A stretch of 64,000 nucleotides of DNA from Chaunax sp. Z400 (Eukaryota; Chordata; Actinopteri; Lophiiformes; Chaunacidae): the NCBI GenBank assembly GCA_037577475.1, contig CM075194.1:10000492-10064491 (forward strand), read 5' to 3'. This document shows, one piece after another, positions 1-12,902 of the stretch. Made by a program: the position numbers and the translations under genes. Within the stretch, counting starts at the first letter, position 1. Each line of letters starts with the position of its first letter. Under the pieces are notes generated by a model. That model saw only the letters and a program-made list of their open reading frames with translations. It searched no databases and had not been told where the DNA came from.

Positions 1-102
1 TTGTGCTCTGTGACAGATATAGCCATGGGGCTCTCCTTCTCTTTGACCAAACCTCAGTAAAGACCCCAGGGCTCTGGAAAGACAGAGGTGAAACACACAC
101 TG

Positions 103-153
<51 letters not shown>
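103..153. repeat. Compound microsatellite (CA)n(GA)n
   Basis: About seven CA units run directly into about nineteen GA units. An interrupted AC tract lies just upstream at 92-100. This explains the arginine/glutamate and serine/leucine low-complexity frames on both strands, which are not genes. CA-to-GA compound arrays are common in fish genomes. Confidence 0.97.
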
Positions 154-155
<2 letters not shown>

Positions 156-290
156 GTCTTGACAGTGTCTAGTTTCACCTCCTCTCAGCACTTTTGCATC
201 CCTCCGGCAGGATTTTGCAATTCCACTTTTCACCCACAGTGAAAAGTTTAAGCTCAAGAACAAAACTATTCTGCTGCATCATTTTGTTAC

Positions 291-291
<1 letters not shown>

Positions 292-318
<27 letters not shown>
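292..318. repeat. Poly-A tract
   Basis: An uninterrupted run of 27 A. It could be the tail of a retroposed sequence on the + strand, but the upstream sequence (180-290) shows no recognisable SINE or LINE body and no clear target-site duplication, so origin is undetermined. Confidence 0.95.
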
Positions 319-321
<3 letters not shown>

Positions 322-2984
322 CAGCTGGAAGACCAAGTATTCAGGTGCAGTAAGCAGGTGGTCCTCTCTTTGTGCAGGAGAGCCCACAGCAAAGTTTAGC
401 TGAGTTGGGTATGCAGGAGCATTGGTCTGGACAGAACGGTAGTCTGGTGCTGAGTGGACAACCAGACAGCAAGACAGGATTAGAGGCCACTCCTGACATT
501 TGGCACAACACCCAACTGGGGGCAGAGTTAATTTAACAGTGAGGGGTCAGAGGTCTCGGGCCTGACCCACCCGCTGCTGGCAGGCTAAGAGATATAAGAT
601 GTGCATGAGCGCCACCACTCTGTTCAAGAAATATCATAAAATCCGCAAATGCCATGAATTCACCAAAGATGAAAAAATGCAATTTTCAGATTCATAGTAG
701 GTGTGTAAAATTAATCATTTATGCATGTCTGCAGAGATGAATTTGTGAGTGCGTGTTTGTGTATAAGTGTGTCTCACAGTTGGCCGTGTGATGAGTTCAG
801 AGCAGGAGCGGCGGGGCCTCCTTGGTCCTTCAGCCCTTCAGTCAGTCACTTCCTCTTGCTCGACTGCTTTGCTCAGCCAGGCTGAAAGCTACTTCGTTGT
901 CAGGTTGAAGTGTGCTAATTAGGCTCCAGTTTAATTTTCCAAGATGCTCTACTGCCCTTTAAATGGCCATTTCAAATTCAAACCGAAGGTAATTGTACCA
1001 TGGCATGCTGATCTTGTAGTCAGCCTTTTTTTTTGGGGGGGGGGTATTTTTCTTCTTTTCTCTGTCACATTCTATCTCATTTTCATCTTTTTCTGTTTTT
1101 TTCTGTACCACTGTTGCTCTCTATAGCGATCTTAAGTGAGATGCACAAACAGTGTTCCTTTACTTACATGCCTCACCAGGCTCTGCAGACAGTGGGCCAG
1201 AACTATCAGGGATAAATCTAAACTAAATGTTAATTAAACATATTATGTAAAAACAAATTGGACATTTGGTTAAAACCAGGCTTTGCTCTGTTATTGACTC
1301 CCAGAAGTCACTGGGTCACAAATTCTACTCGTCTGCTTTAAAGAAAGCAATGGCCAACTGTTAATGACACATTCAGCAGGGTGGGAGTGAGCACCAAATA
1401 AGAGAAAAGGCAGAAAATTTACAAATTACACAAGTTGGAGAATATATTCAGGGTGATTAACCTCATATTACATTTTTTCATTTGGCTTACATCCCAGTCT
1501 AACTTGCCCAGATTAAAATGGTTGATGAGGAGAGCAGCTGGAGTTATTAGAACACTGGAAAAGAAAGAGTAATTTTGATAGCCTCCTGGAGGAGTAATTG
1601 GGGTTAATGAGTGGTACTGTACGAGAGGAAATGATTACGTTTGGTCATACTATGAAGAATTTCAGTGGTAGATATTACACACAAAAAAATCCAAGGCCAC
1701 TGTGCCTAATGGTACAAGATTTAAAAAATGTACCAACATGCATTAGCTCTTATGGGAAATGCTTTTTGTTTCAATTTGACCATTTGCCTTTGAAATCTCC
1801 TCGACTCTTCAATGAGAGCTCCTCCCTTCTGCATCTGAATTTCTTTTGTCTATTTTCATTTATTTACAAAATACACCACATGCAACTTCATCATAATTCC
1901 TTCAGTAATTTTACAAAACTTTTAAGAACATAACCAATTTAGTTTCCTCGATCTTAATCAATTCCAATGAGTGCATTTCCTCTCGTTAAAAGCGGAAATA
2001 CCCATGCTGTTTGATGCTATTTACTCTTGTCCTGGGCTAGCTTTGCTTTGTCAGGTGAGGTTTTATTTCTTCTTGAAAGGGGTTCCTTGAAGTGACTCGG
2101 GTGTCAGGTTTGTGACGCTTCCTCTTTTCAATTGTCTTTGCACTCCGATGAGATGTGAGGACAGGCGGCTCCTCAGCCGTCACAATATTGATACTGTATG
2201 ATGGCTGTCGAGGCACAAGCCCCTACTTCTAATCTGCCCTGACAGACCATGCAGCGCATGAATGATAGCAGGTGTGACATCACAAATAAGAGAGAAATCA
2301 AATGACGTGAATAAAGATAAAAGGGAATAAAAATTAGAAAAAGTTTTTTTTTTCTGTGTGTTTTCTAGATTAATTCTTTCATAGAAGTGATGGTAGATAT
2401 AAAAGAGATGGAGGTCTATTGCCAGATTCAGTATATGCTCTTTCTTTCTCTTTACTCCCATTCAACATCCATTGTCCTTCTCTCCTGTTCCGAGCTGGAA
2501 GAGATGGCTGACAGGACGGTGGCCCAGGCCATTCATTGTGGTGGCGTCAGTAGTGGATTTATTCTCTCTTTAGTGTGCAAAGGAAGACACAGGACAGGAT
2601 GCTTAAGACTGTAGAACAAAGGCATTCAATAGACTTCTTCACAGACACCTTGAAGACACTGATTCATCAGTCAGACAAGGCGCCCGTTGGCAGGTGTCTG
2701 GCCACAATGGGTCACTCACAGATAGACACATGCACAGGCACACACACAAGCACACAAACAAAAGGGACAGACAGGAAACACACATGCCAGCTAAATCAAC
2801 CTGTAGTGTTCACTGAGATCCTGTAAGATAAATGGGTCTGAGATGACACCTTTGTCCCAGAATGCAAAAGACCCAGCAACATGAAGGTCTTTGTTAAGTT
2901 GTGGATACATTCACTGTCATTAGTTATTTATTTAGTCATCAATAGCTCTTTTATTAGTATTTAAGTATGGCTAAGTATGGCTAG
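319..2984. other. Unique non-coding DNA, no gene found
   Basis: Open frames here are short, start at arbitrary ATGs and lack family motifs. The stretch holds a T9G10 homopolymer junction at 1026-1044 and a short CA-rich tract at about 2730-2762. The part from 2100 to 2580 has more even composition than its flanks but no identifiable feature. Confidence 0.6.
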
Positions 2985-3185
2985 AGCTGCAATAGATGAC
3001 TTCAATTCAAGGTGTCTTCAAATTGCTTGTTTTGTCTAAACAATAGTCTAAAACCAAAAAGATATTAATTTTAAGGAAGATGCAAGAATTATTCGATTAA
3101 TCTACTGACAACTAATAAAATTAATCAGGAATTCTTTTGACAATCTATTAATCTGTTAGTCATCCTCCAAAACAAACTGTCATAT
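2985..3185 (+). repeat. Dispersed teleost repeat, family A, copy 1
   Basis: The segment contains a 'cttcaaattgcttgttttgtc' type block, then 'aaagatatt', then a terminal part rich in GATTAATC-like motifs and 'gacaactaat'. The same block order occurs at 8091-8400 and, reversed, at 43290-43575. From memory this is a very abundant short interspersed repeat in percomorph fishes whose ends carry ATTAATCGATTAATC-like sequence. I cannot name its superfamily. This copy lacks the central part found in the other two. Confidence 0.7.
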
Positions 3186-4680
3186 ATTCTGATTCCAGCT
3201 ACTGGAGCAATCGCTGTTAAGCCTTACTCGTGGGATATTTGGCTGTCCTTGAATGCAACCTTAACTCAGATGAATGGTGCATTTGAAAATGTTGCATGCA
3301 CTGTAAAAATATTTTGATATGATATGAAATGTGACAGTATCAGTGCTTTTCACCTCCTCTCAGAGGCCATACATGGAAGAGAAAGTCATACATATCAACA
3401 ATATATTACAGATTTGGCTGAATATAATATGCGTTCGTATGTTGGAGCAGGTGGGTAAATACAGAGCGGCTCTGTGTTCCAGTGCTGTCTGAGTTTGATG
3501 TGACAATAAGAGGTTTGCTTGGTCATTGTGTGCATCCAGGGCTATTTCGGAGCTATATGTACAGCCAGGTGTGAGTGACAAGGTGAGAATGAGGGGCAAA
3601 TGTCTGAACTGGGAACCATTTCAGATTAAACTCCCCATGAACACGATGACAGTTCTCTTTTAAAAGGAGTCTTTAACTACATAACTTCTACTTATTTATT
3701 TATTTATTTATTGTTTTCATTTTCAATGAGTTTAGAGTGTAAAAGTTGAAGCGTGTGTCTACAGTATATTTGTTCAATTATTTTAATTTTTCTTTCTTTT
3801 TCTTATCATTTTCTTTATTGTATTACAGGTGTGTAGTGATTGACACACACACACATTCACCCACATATATGTGTACGTGGTTTCTATATAGCTATGTATC
3901 TGCAGTAACAGTGTCCAAACCGTCTCCTGAGAAAATTATGTTGTTTTTCTCTTACTTTTTTGTCTTGTTGCCAATGTAATCCCCACCCCTCCCCCCATTC
4001 CACAGAAAAGACTCTTGAAATTGTTCATTTACCGAGAGGAAGAAGTTGAAGGCCAGGACATTCTTTTTTTCTGTCAGATTTGTAAAGATTATTCCCATCA
4101 TGATCCTATTAGCCACAGGGAGAATGTGACTACTTAAGATGGATTTATGGAAAAATAGTTATCCCCAAAAAACACTGGTCGGTGGATGAATCCAACCCTC
4201 CCTCTAACAGAACTTATTCCCCTTGTAAATTCAATTCAAGGGGCTAAATTTGTGTTCTCAAGGCCAGCAAGTCTGAAAGTCATAATCCCAGACCACAAGT
4301 ACCACTTCATGTTCCCAGCAGGCTCCTTTCCTGGAACTTTGAGATTGCTGAGCCGAAGCTGATTTGGCAAGGGATTAATCTGGCCGAGCACCTGCAGTCA
4401 CTGTAACCAGCCATTCCCCCAGCCCATAGAGATCCTACAACAGTGGGTTACTGGAGGTACATAGGTAAAACTACTGAAATCTAAAACAAAAAGGTTATAT
4501 AATACCTTTCAAATTGTTCCATAAAATTTCACACCATTTAATATTTTTTGTTTTATCTAAATATATGGTCTACATATTTGTCAGCAGCATACTTTCTGTG
4601 CCAAAGTCTCATTCACTACTCCATTAACTCAAAGCTTATTCTTAGTTTGTTATTGAATGCATTCATACTCATGCACTCAT
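3186..4680. other. Unique non-coding DNA with short simple repeats
   Basis: No gene is supported. The region has a TTTA tetranucleotide array at 3692-3712 and a short CA tract at about 3843-3856. The stretch 4180-4440 has more balanced composition and could be a conserved element, but only by texture. Confidence 0.55.
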
Positions 4681-4728
4681 CCTAATGAGTGAAGCTTACC
4701 TTCCCCTGCCCTTCCACATTTTCCTCAG

Positions 4729-4826
4729 GTCAGAATCCCAGCTCAAGGTCCCCATGGCTGGCGCCATATGTGAGCAAAGCAGGGGGTGGTGCAGTGGAAG
4801 CCTGCTGGTCATGCCACCGAGATCAG
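4729..4826 (+). other. Exon-like segment, 98 bp, product unknown
   Basis: A pyrimidine-rich tract ending in 'ttttcctcag' (to 4728) precedes a 98-bp segment followed by the donor-like 'gtaggt' at 4827-4832. Two frames are open across the segment. The frame beginning at 4730 encodes a peptide containing ESQLKVPMAGAICEQS and GSLLVMPPRS. Its GC content is higher than the flanks and it contains no recognisable transposon. I do not recognise the peptide. It could be a genuine small internal exon, an alternative or non-coding exon of an unseen transcript, or a conserved element with chance splice-like ends. Length is not a multiple of three, so a coding exon here would shift the phase. Confidence 0.22.
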
Positions 4827-5559
4827 GTAGGTTGCCCGAGCCGGATCCCCCCCACCCGGGCACCCAGGGGAGAGGAGGTGTTAAAACCTGAAGGGCCTTT
4901 GCCATGGTCCCTGTGAGCATGCAGCCATCTGCTCCCCGCCCACGCCCAGCTGGCCACCTTTGATCCCACCAAATTTGAGTTAAAACAAGGATGATGACTG
5001 AGGTCTTCCAGTTTGCTCTGGAGAAGCGGAGGGAAAAGAGAGGAAGAGCAAAGGTTCACGGACTTGAGATCGAGAAAAACTTGGTGATGACACGGCAATG
5101 AATCCCATTTAAGAGAACATGCGATCTCTTTCGCACGTGTTTCAGCCTAAAAATGGCTCATTGGTGTGATTATGCACGCAGATGTGTCTGAAAGATCACA
5201 TGTAATTTGTCCTTGGCTTGTCTGTGAATGAGGATAAAGATTTTGCATCACTGTGTTAACACTTGTGAGAAATACAAAAAGTTATGTTAGGCTGACATTG
5301 CGCGAAAGAAAATTACACGTAGATTGTCCATTAATATATGAAAATATATGAAACACTACAATTTATCTTCCCTAATAGTGATGTGGCAATATAATTGCAA
5401 TATCCTATATCTCTAATTACATGTCTCTAAAACAGATGTAAAATGTTAACCAGGGTCAATTGAAATTGCTAACAAAATGATCAGAATTACTCTCTTACAC
5501 AAAAATGTATGGATCTGAGCCAACTGGCTTATATTCCCCATGATTAAAAGAGGATTTTG

Positions 5560-5830
5560 AACTGAATGACCAATTCAGTGATGAATCAGTGAGGGAGCCC
5601 ACAATCAGCATTTTGCCAGAGCAACTCAGGACCAAATTGATTCCACGGAAAATATCATGTGAATAATTAAACTCATTGATTAAACAGTGAGATAATATTT
5701 AATTAAGGTGGCACATTAGAATTTCTTGTGCACTGCCATTAATGGGTCATTAACACAATTAATTAATTAAGCACCCTCCAACTACCTAAAGGAATTCAAT
5801 CTATAATGAGTACATGTTTATGAAGAAGTT
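5560..5830. promoter_or_regulatory. Candidate conserved non-coding element, ATTA-rich
   Basis: This stretch is dense in TAAT/ATTA cores, including a TTAATTAATTAA run near 5757-5770 and repeated CATTAA words, with no repeat signature. Such clusters are typical of homeodomain-bound enhancers near vertebrate developmental genes. Conservation cannot be assessed here; AT-rich drift is the alternative. Confidence 0.25.
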
Positions 5831-6379
5831 AATTAGGTAATCCCCACTCCCAGTCAGTTGAGAACCTAATGTGAGCCACAATTACTGCTAAAACTTGCTT
5901 AAGTTCTTGTCTTGAACTTGAGGAGTTCTGAACATGGGAAAAGAATGTGTGGATGAACATGTTAAATAAGTTTGAAGAGGAGTTTCTGCACTCATGTGGG
6001 GCCTCCTTGTTTTCCATAACTTTGGGTTTAGCAAAGGCGATAATTGACCAAAACAAACTGGGGTCCAATAACCTCAAAGGATTTTTATTTGTTTTTGCTA
6101 TAAAATAAAAGTGAATATTTAAGTTTGACTATAAAATTTATAATTTTAATTAGTACACTAATACTTAATGGTAAAATATTATTTTCAAATTTGCTTCCTG
6201 AGCATTAAAAAAAAAAAAATCTAAGTGAGGATATGTGGTATTACCCTTTTTTATTTTGAAATCCATGACATGAAATATTTTGGCAATGCTTGATCTATAT
6301 TCTACAGAGGGAAGAAGGCAAGGTGGAAAAGTGACAGCTAAGGCAGCGCTGTGTGTGATCAGGGGTGAGCTCCCCTGGT
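5831..6379. other. Unique AT-rich non-coding DNA
   Basis: No gene is supported. A short poly-A run lies at about 6208-6220. Nothing else distinctive was seen. Confidence 0.55.
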
Positions 6380-6720
6380 GCCATCCCTCACCCCTGTAGC
6401 GTGAACAATCCTCAGACGTGATCTGCCAGGGTAACCGGCTTGCATAAATAAAATCGGTTATCTCCCCATCCCTTTGCCTCCCTGTCCGCACTTGTGCTGT
6501 ATTTAATCACGCGGGGGCCGATGGGATAGGGCCGTTTTTCTGCTGGAATAATCAGAGGGCCTCCATGTGTCCTGGTCATATGTATTAATCCTGCCTTCCC
6601 ATGGCTGGCCTTATCAGCTCCCAAAGCCCACCTCTCATGGGATCTGGGCTGCTGTCTCAGCGCCCTCTAATCTGCCCTGAGAAAGTGTTAACAGGATGTA
6701 AATGCATCCAGGGATGATAT
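6380..6720. promoter_or_regulatory. Candidate conserved non-coding element
   Basis: A GC-balanced, repeat-free stretch with several transcription-factor-like words: CTTATCAG and GTTATCT (GATA-type), TAAT cores, and 'taatcacgcggggg'. It stands out from AT-rich flanks. Open frames on the minus strand (to 108 codons) have no family motif, so I read it as possible regulatory DNA rather than coding sequence. Confidence 0.25.
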
Positions 6721-8090
6721 ACGGCTTCTTGTATAACATACATGTTATTGTTAAGCGTTTTGCATGTGGGGTCTGAGATTATGCACACAGAGAATGGGAG
6801 AGATGGTATTGATTGATGGTATAACAAATGTCGAATATCGTTTTAGATGCAAATGATCAAACAGGGTTATGGGACAAATCTTTTGTTGCTACTTATGGAT
6901 AGAGACAAGGATGAAATAGTGGAGGGATTGGAGGACTTATCTCAGGCAGCTATTTTAGTTTCATGGAATGTACATGGTGGTGAGGAACAAAGGTGGAATC
7001 CACCATCAAGATTGTTTCATTATGTGAATGAGTGCATCAGTATGGTCTAATGTAAATTTGGATTTCATGAACTGACCAAGTTTAAAAATCTCAAAGGAGT
7101 GATATGAGTCATGTTTCATTTTTTGAAACATCTTTCGGTGTCATTTGCAATTACTGTTTAAGACACTGAGGGAGTACAAAAAGGTGCGCTTCTTTTTCAT
7201 GTCACCGATCCATAAATGTGTTTGAGCATTTTTGACAAGAGTCCTCTGCTGCCAGTTGCAGCCAAAACCTGGTTTGAGTCAAAGTCAACTTGTGCTCACA
7301 TTCTGATGCATTTCTATTTTGATGTGCACTGTTTCATCTTTATTCTGTCACCATGAAAGGGGTGTGTCATTTATGTGCACGTCCCCACAAAGCTGTCAAG
7401 AGTTGCATTTTAAAAACATCAATAAAATACATAGTATATGCTGTCAACTGTAAGCAATATATTGTATCTTATCAGCGTAGTTATCTGTATTTCCAAAGAA
7501 AAGCTCAAATAAGAATCCCTGTCCCTCCACTCTTAAATAGAAAAGGATTCATTAATCCACGTCATCCAATCATGAATGTCTTCAGTTTGTTGTCTTTACT
7601 GTTTTTTTTTGTTTTGCAATGTTCAGAACAGATACAGTCTTTGTTGTCACTTCCTGTCAAGGTTTGTTAGGACTCAGCATCAGTTCCGATGGAGACGAAG
7701 CTCTGTGATTTTTCTGCACTACAGTAATTAGACCCCCCCGTTCTCTTGTCTGCAAATGCGATGCAAAGCGTCTCAAAGCACTGTCTCCCATGATTAAAGA
7801 CAGCTCATTATCTGTGGCTATTCTCTGTTTGATTCAAGCCCCAACAGAGCAATGTGTGCAACCCAAAGGGGGGACGCAATTGTCACCCAAAAGAAGATCT
7901 TCCTTTTTCATATTTTCATGTCCCACCCTGTCCAGAATTGGATGTAGAATGTCATTGCTTATTTTGGCTAAACCTTGAAACTGAAATTATTAATTACATC
8001 ATTAATTACACATATAAAATTACATCAATTAAACTGTAAGGGGAACTGTCTGTACATGAACATTACAAAAGAAAATCTAATAATTAGGGG
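6721..8090. other. Unique non-coding DNA
   Basis: No gene is supported. A short direct duplication of 'attaattaca' occurs at about 7988-8010. Otherwise nothing was seen. Confidence 0.55.
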
Positions 8091-8400
8091 AGCAAGTATT
8101 ATTTTCATTATTGATTAATTTGCTGATTATTATTCAGATTAATCATTTAGTTGATGAAATGTCTAAAATTGACTAAAAACATGTCCCAGAACCCAGGATT
8201 TTGTCTTCGAATGTATTGTTTCCTTTAGGTTCAACACCTAAAGATATTTAATTTACAATGATGTATGACAAAGGAAGAGAAGTTAGAAAGAGAGGACGAA
8301 TGCCATGTTCTCCATTTTTGCTTATAAATAACTGAATGATTTATCAAAAGATTTGGTAAATATTTTCCTGTTGATGTCTACAATGAATTGTTACAGTTCT
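8091..8400 (+). repeat. Dispersed teleost repeat, family A, copy 2
   Basis: This is the most complete + copy. It opens with 'ttattttcattattgattaat', 'ctgattattat' and 'agattaatcatttagttg', continues with 'gaaatgtctaaaatt' and 'aaagatatttaatttacaatgat', and ends in 'aaataactgaatgatt'. Block order matches the percomorph consensus I remember, and its central part is shared in reverse with 43290-43575. The copy is strongly diverged and therefore old. No coding capacity is visible. Confidence 0.75.
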
Positions 8401-8639
8401 ACTGTTAATAATTTCATGGCTCCTGAAAAAAACCCAGAAAAAAAAGATAATGTACATTTGCAGTAGACCGCTCCACTGGGAGACGCTGACAGCATCCTGG
8501 GTCAGCGTACCTGTGGGGATTGACAGAAGGATGAACAGAAGACTAAAAAGAGGCAACACCTAAAGGGCCTCCACAGAGAAACACATAGAAAGGCAATCAA
8601 CTTGAAAAGACTGAATGATGCATTCGTTCTGCAACTATA

Positions 8640-9900
8640 ATTATCAGACATCAAATGTCTGGTTTGTCTGCATGGTGGCAACTTTTAATGGAAATGTTAT
8701 AAATGAGGCCCTCAAATAATGAATAATTTTTGACCGCTCTCAGCAGTGTCTCTCGGCATAGGGTGCCAAAATGTGGACAAGTTCAAGCTGGGGACTGATT
8801 AGGCCGAGGATGGGTCTCGGCTGGAGGACGGACATCGTGGCGTTCTCCGGAGAATAAATTTACACCAGGCCCATCCAGAACAATAGCCCTACAGTCTTAG
8901 CACTCTGCACTGGGCTCAATTAAAAACACACGGCTAATTTGCACACTCTGCTTCAAAAATGGAATCTTCTTCAACACCAAGTCTGTTAATTTACACAGGA
9001 AACTACCGACTGAGAGGGGATGGGCCTGTAACGCGTTTGACGGGAGGGAATGGACAGAGAGCGGACACAGCGAAAAACATCCACACCACGTGGACCGGGC
9101 GCCTCGCTCGCTTCTCCCTATCTCTGTTACACACAGTGTTCGGGGAAGGAAAAGCTAACTTTGATTCAGCGTACCAGAGGAATAATCCTAACTGCTTCAT
9201 AGTGTGGGATAAGCTCCATAAAGTCAAATCACACAAGGCGGTTGGAGGAGTCGGAATCCTGACATGTCTTTCTGATAGGTGACCGCATTGATGATTCCAC
9301 AGGAAAATGTATATTGCTGAAAAGGCGGATGAATTATGACAGTTTTCATATTAAGCAGACTTATCTGTGGCAAAGAGCATTAAGAGCGGCAAGTACATCG
9401 ACCGATACTATCACAAATTGACCTGCCAATCACCTTGTCCTGGCTTCAATGGTGCAGATAAGGTATGTGAGGTCATTGAAAGCAGATTCCACTCTCTGTT
9501 AGCCTTCCTCTTTTTTATTATCAGAAGCATGTTTTGCTGCAAAGAAGAAAGCGACTTGGTCTCTTTTTTCGACATGGGAAAGATTTTGTGTGATTCAGCC
9601 AGGCTCTATGATGTAGGCTATTTCACAGTTAAGATTTTACACGCTAACTGAAATAGCCCTTTAATACTTCCTGCATGTCTGAAAAGACTTAGTGGCGGCG
9701 GGGTCGCAGGGGGAAACTTCCCAAGGCTTATAAAGTAATCTCATTGATATTTATTCTTCTAATGATGACAAAGAGTGTAAACTGATGGTTGCATTCATGC
9801 TGAGGTGACCCCAATGAGTCTTTCATTTTAAAGTAATGAATTGTACATAAAAGGAGCTCTAAATCGTCAAGTCAGATGTAAAATAAGCTCTAATGCAGAG
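8640..9900. promoter_or_regulatory. Cluster of candidate conserved non-coding elements
   Basis: Over 1.2 kb of repeat-free sequence with balanced composition, several CpGs between 9020 and 9120, and many TAAT, CTTTGAT and GATTCC-type words. It contains a 107-codon + frame at 8959-9282, but there is no methionine context, motif or clear splice structure, so it is not called as a gene. Texture fits an enhancer cluster; only cross-species alignment could confirm this. Confidence 0.28.
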
Positions 9901-11040
9901 AAATTCCTGGAAGGTATTAAAGTTAGCAAATGGTAGATAATACCAGGAGATTCAAAGATGTACGTCCAACAATGATCCTGTGAGGGTGAATTAAAGCTCC
10001 TGGCAAATTGGATGTAACTAGGACTTAAATAAAGACTCTGATATTGTAGTGTGAAATTTATACTGCTATCACTGATGTTCCTCATTTGAAAACCCTCACA
10101 TGGAATTTGGATATAGACTAAAAACAAATTCCATCTTCTAATAGCTCAGTGTATATGTGATAATTACATATTTTCACAGCTCATCTACGATCTAGAGAAA
10201 AGGAAATACATCAAAAGTGAGGACTGAGTTCTCCCTGAGAGATAGAGGAGGCAGAGGGAGGAGAGACAGACTGCTGGAGACAGAAAGTCGAGGACAGGGA
10301 GAGTGTTACTTTTTGGGGGGATATCACTCCTCACGTTGAGCTCGAGCTGTCGTACCTGTCGCTGCGGTGCTGACAGGCGGTTTGTTTGGACGGGGGGTCA
10401 AGCAAGGAGCAGGGGAAGTGAGAGAATGCTAAGGACACTCAAAGTTAGTGATAGCAAAAGGGGTTTGGGCAGCAGAGGTGACATTGTGATTTATTGACTC
10501 CTCGGGGGTCATCTTGACCCGAGTTTGAGGTCACTGTAACTGCCACGGGTAATGGGAATTTTTTTTTTTTTTAATGCCCTTATCTTCACTTTACACAAAC
10601 AGTGCAGGATATGCAAATATATCTGGTGATCTACACTTCAAAATGTGGTCCTTCCACATTTCTAAATCTTCATACAATCTCAAGATCATCAAAAGGAAAA
10701 AAAAAATGAATCAAATCAAATAATATATTTTAATTTATACATGTTTTCTTTTAGGCTTCCGTGAGTAAACGATGGACTGAAATGATAATCTTGTGTTTAA
10801 AACGGTGACAAAGCAGCAGCAGTCCCTCTCACTTCAGCAGCGCTTTGCTCCACCTCATCTGTTGTTTTTGGCTTGTTTACTCAACATTCAACAATGTCCG
10901 TGTTGTCATCACCTGTGAAATGACTAAGCTTGGAGTATAAAGCCCTAACGAGCAAACACACAAAGGTCTCTCATTTGGCACCACAGCATCACACGGAGAT
11001 ACAGTATAAAACAAATCCCCCCAGCTATCCAAACACGTAG
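9901..11040. other. Unique non-coding DNA
   Basis: No gene is supported. A purine-rich patch (GAGAGA/GGAGG words) lies at about 10200-10300 and a T run at about 10560-10572. Confidence 0.55.
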
Positions 11041-12900
11041 CTTCTCATACAGCCTGTTGTTGCCGGTCCTTTGGCTTGTGTGGCCATGGGGGCAGCTGTT
11101 GACACTGTTACCAGTGCATTTCCTGTTAAGCCTACCAGCTGCCTCTCCTCTATTCTCCACGGCCCCCCTGGAAGGGTGGGTGAAACAAGTGTTACTGGCC
11201 GTCTTGACGACAGACAGCTCCTTTCTGTCTCTGGCTGTTACTGTATCGCCAGACTTTCGTGGAACAAAGAAAACCAGTGAGCATGGAGACCACCTATGGC
11301 CTCACAATGCACCTCATCAAGCCCTCTCCTATTAGCACACACCCTTCGTGCTGCAGATTCAACCTACAACTACAGAGTGGCATATGGAGGTTGACTCTAT
11401 GGCACGTGCACAATGATGAGTAATGTCAGCAGTAAAGCTGGCCACAATCGAATTGCAGCTGAATACACAGAGGTTAACCAAAAAGCAGGGAATTATTAAT
11501 GAATCTATAGACATATCTTTGTAGCAGCCATGTGGTACTACAAAAAAAAAAAATAACACACAGGACCAGATTTATAAAAGTTGGAGAAGAAAAATGAGAA
11601 TTTCAGTATCAAAAGATATTCACAAACTCTTTTGAATTCATGCTGTTTGAGTTACTGGTGTGGCTGCATCATTGTATGGAAAGTATAACTCAAAGAATAT
11701 GTGTGTGCCGCTCCATCCCCCTCCAACTTCAAATATTGACTGTCAGAAAGAGTGAAGAGTATCCAAGTAATTAGATTATATGCATAAGAAAAAGAGTGGA
11801 CGACTTGTGACGTAAATGTATGTTCGCCATGTTGGGGATGTATGTATATAGCTTCTCAAAGCGAAGCCAAAACAATGATTGCCTAATGCGGGAGAGAGTC
11901 TCTCTCTTTCATAGCCTGCAATTGATAATGAAATCTGACCATTTTGATGGAACAGGGGCCTTTTAAGAGTAGACTTTGAAAAAGTTCTCGTTGTTATTGA
12001 TGGCGGCAGTTTTCTCTTGTGGATGCGGTGGCGGGGGGGGGGAGTAGCTGAGAAGGTGTCACATGATTAAAGCAGCGATTGGAGATAGCAGGATCGGTAG
12101 GGTATGGGAAGAGATAAGAGGAGAGTAACCATGTTTAAAGTGTGCTGTGATCAGCCATTGCATGAGGGAAAGCAATGACAGGTGTACTGCAGAGAGGCAC
12201 GCAGCGAGGAAAACAGGAATGGGTGACTCCTCCAAAGCTCCGCCGCTAAAATTAGAATATTTTAGAAGATGTGAACAATGGACTGTTAGATCAGGGGATT
12301 AAGGATTCAAGAAGTATTTTTATTCCAACTGATAATGACCCTCCCTGCTTGTGCATATTGTTAATTCAACAACGGTGGAAAATATATGGCTTTAACAAGA
12401 TGAAGGAGATGTTCTGTTGTGCTTGGAAGTGACAAAAGGCCACACTGGAGGACAAGGCCAGCCCTGAGGTAGAGGAGGTTTAGGTGAGGGTGTTTATTTC
12501 ATATTTAACAGACCTGCCGTCAGCATATCCCGCTCCCAGACAATGTCTCAAACATGAAGCCAAAGTGAGAGAGACACCTCAACTGCTGCAACACTCATTC
12601 AATGAATATAATAAACATCCCTGTGAAACAAATTGTTCATAAGCTACCTGTTTAATTTTTCAGATCTCCTTGAACTATATATTTCCTTATTAGTTTGGAG
12701 ACGTTCGCTTGGCTTGAGTGGATGGATGATGCTGTCAGGGGCCTGGGCATTATGGCGGCTCTATGTGAGTGATTTCTACCAAGGAAAGCCTATTAGGCCT
12801 GACAGGGGGATGATGATATTAGGCCATCATCATTCAGGAGACACCGCCCCCACCAACCCCGCTACACCCTCATCCATCAGACAGCCCAAAACACCCAGCC
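11041..12900. other. Unique non-coding DNA, partly GC-balanced
   Basis: The part from 11041 to 11340 is GC-richer with overlapping + frames of 69 and 92 codons in different phases, which argues against either being coding. A G9 run lies at about 12033-12041. At about 12809-12832 an 8-bp inverted repeat (ATGATGAT / ATCATCAT) flanks a short loop. No gene is supported. Confidence 0.5.
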
Positions 12901-12902
12901 AT

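Noticed and set aside
8344..8559. Minus-strand 71-codon frame with a signal-peptide-like N-terminus and an acceptor-like tract ending at about 8508
   Set aside because: The frame runs into the family A repeat, has no donor or family motif, and hydrophobic starts are expected from T-rich DNA.
8959..9282. 107-codon + frame in a CpG-bearing block
   Set aside because: No domain, no convincing start context and no splice structure; overlapping minus frame of similar length.
9359..9462. Possible exon between 'ttaagcag' and the donor 'gtatgt' (+), peptide with KYIDRYYHKLTCQ
   Set aside because: The acceptor has a weak pyrimidine tract and the peptide is not recognised; the block reads better as non-coding CNE-like sequence.
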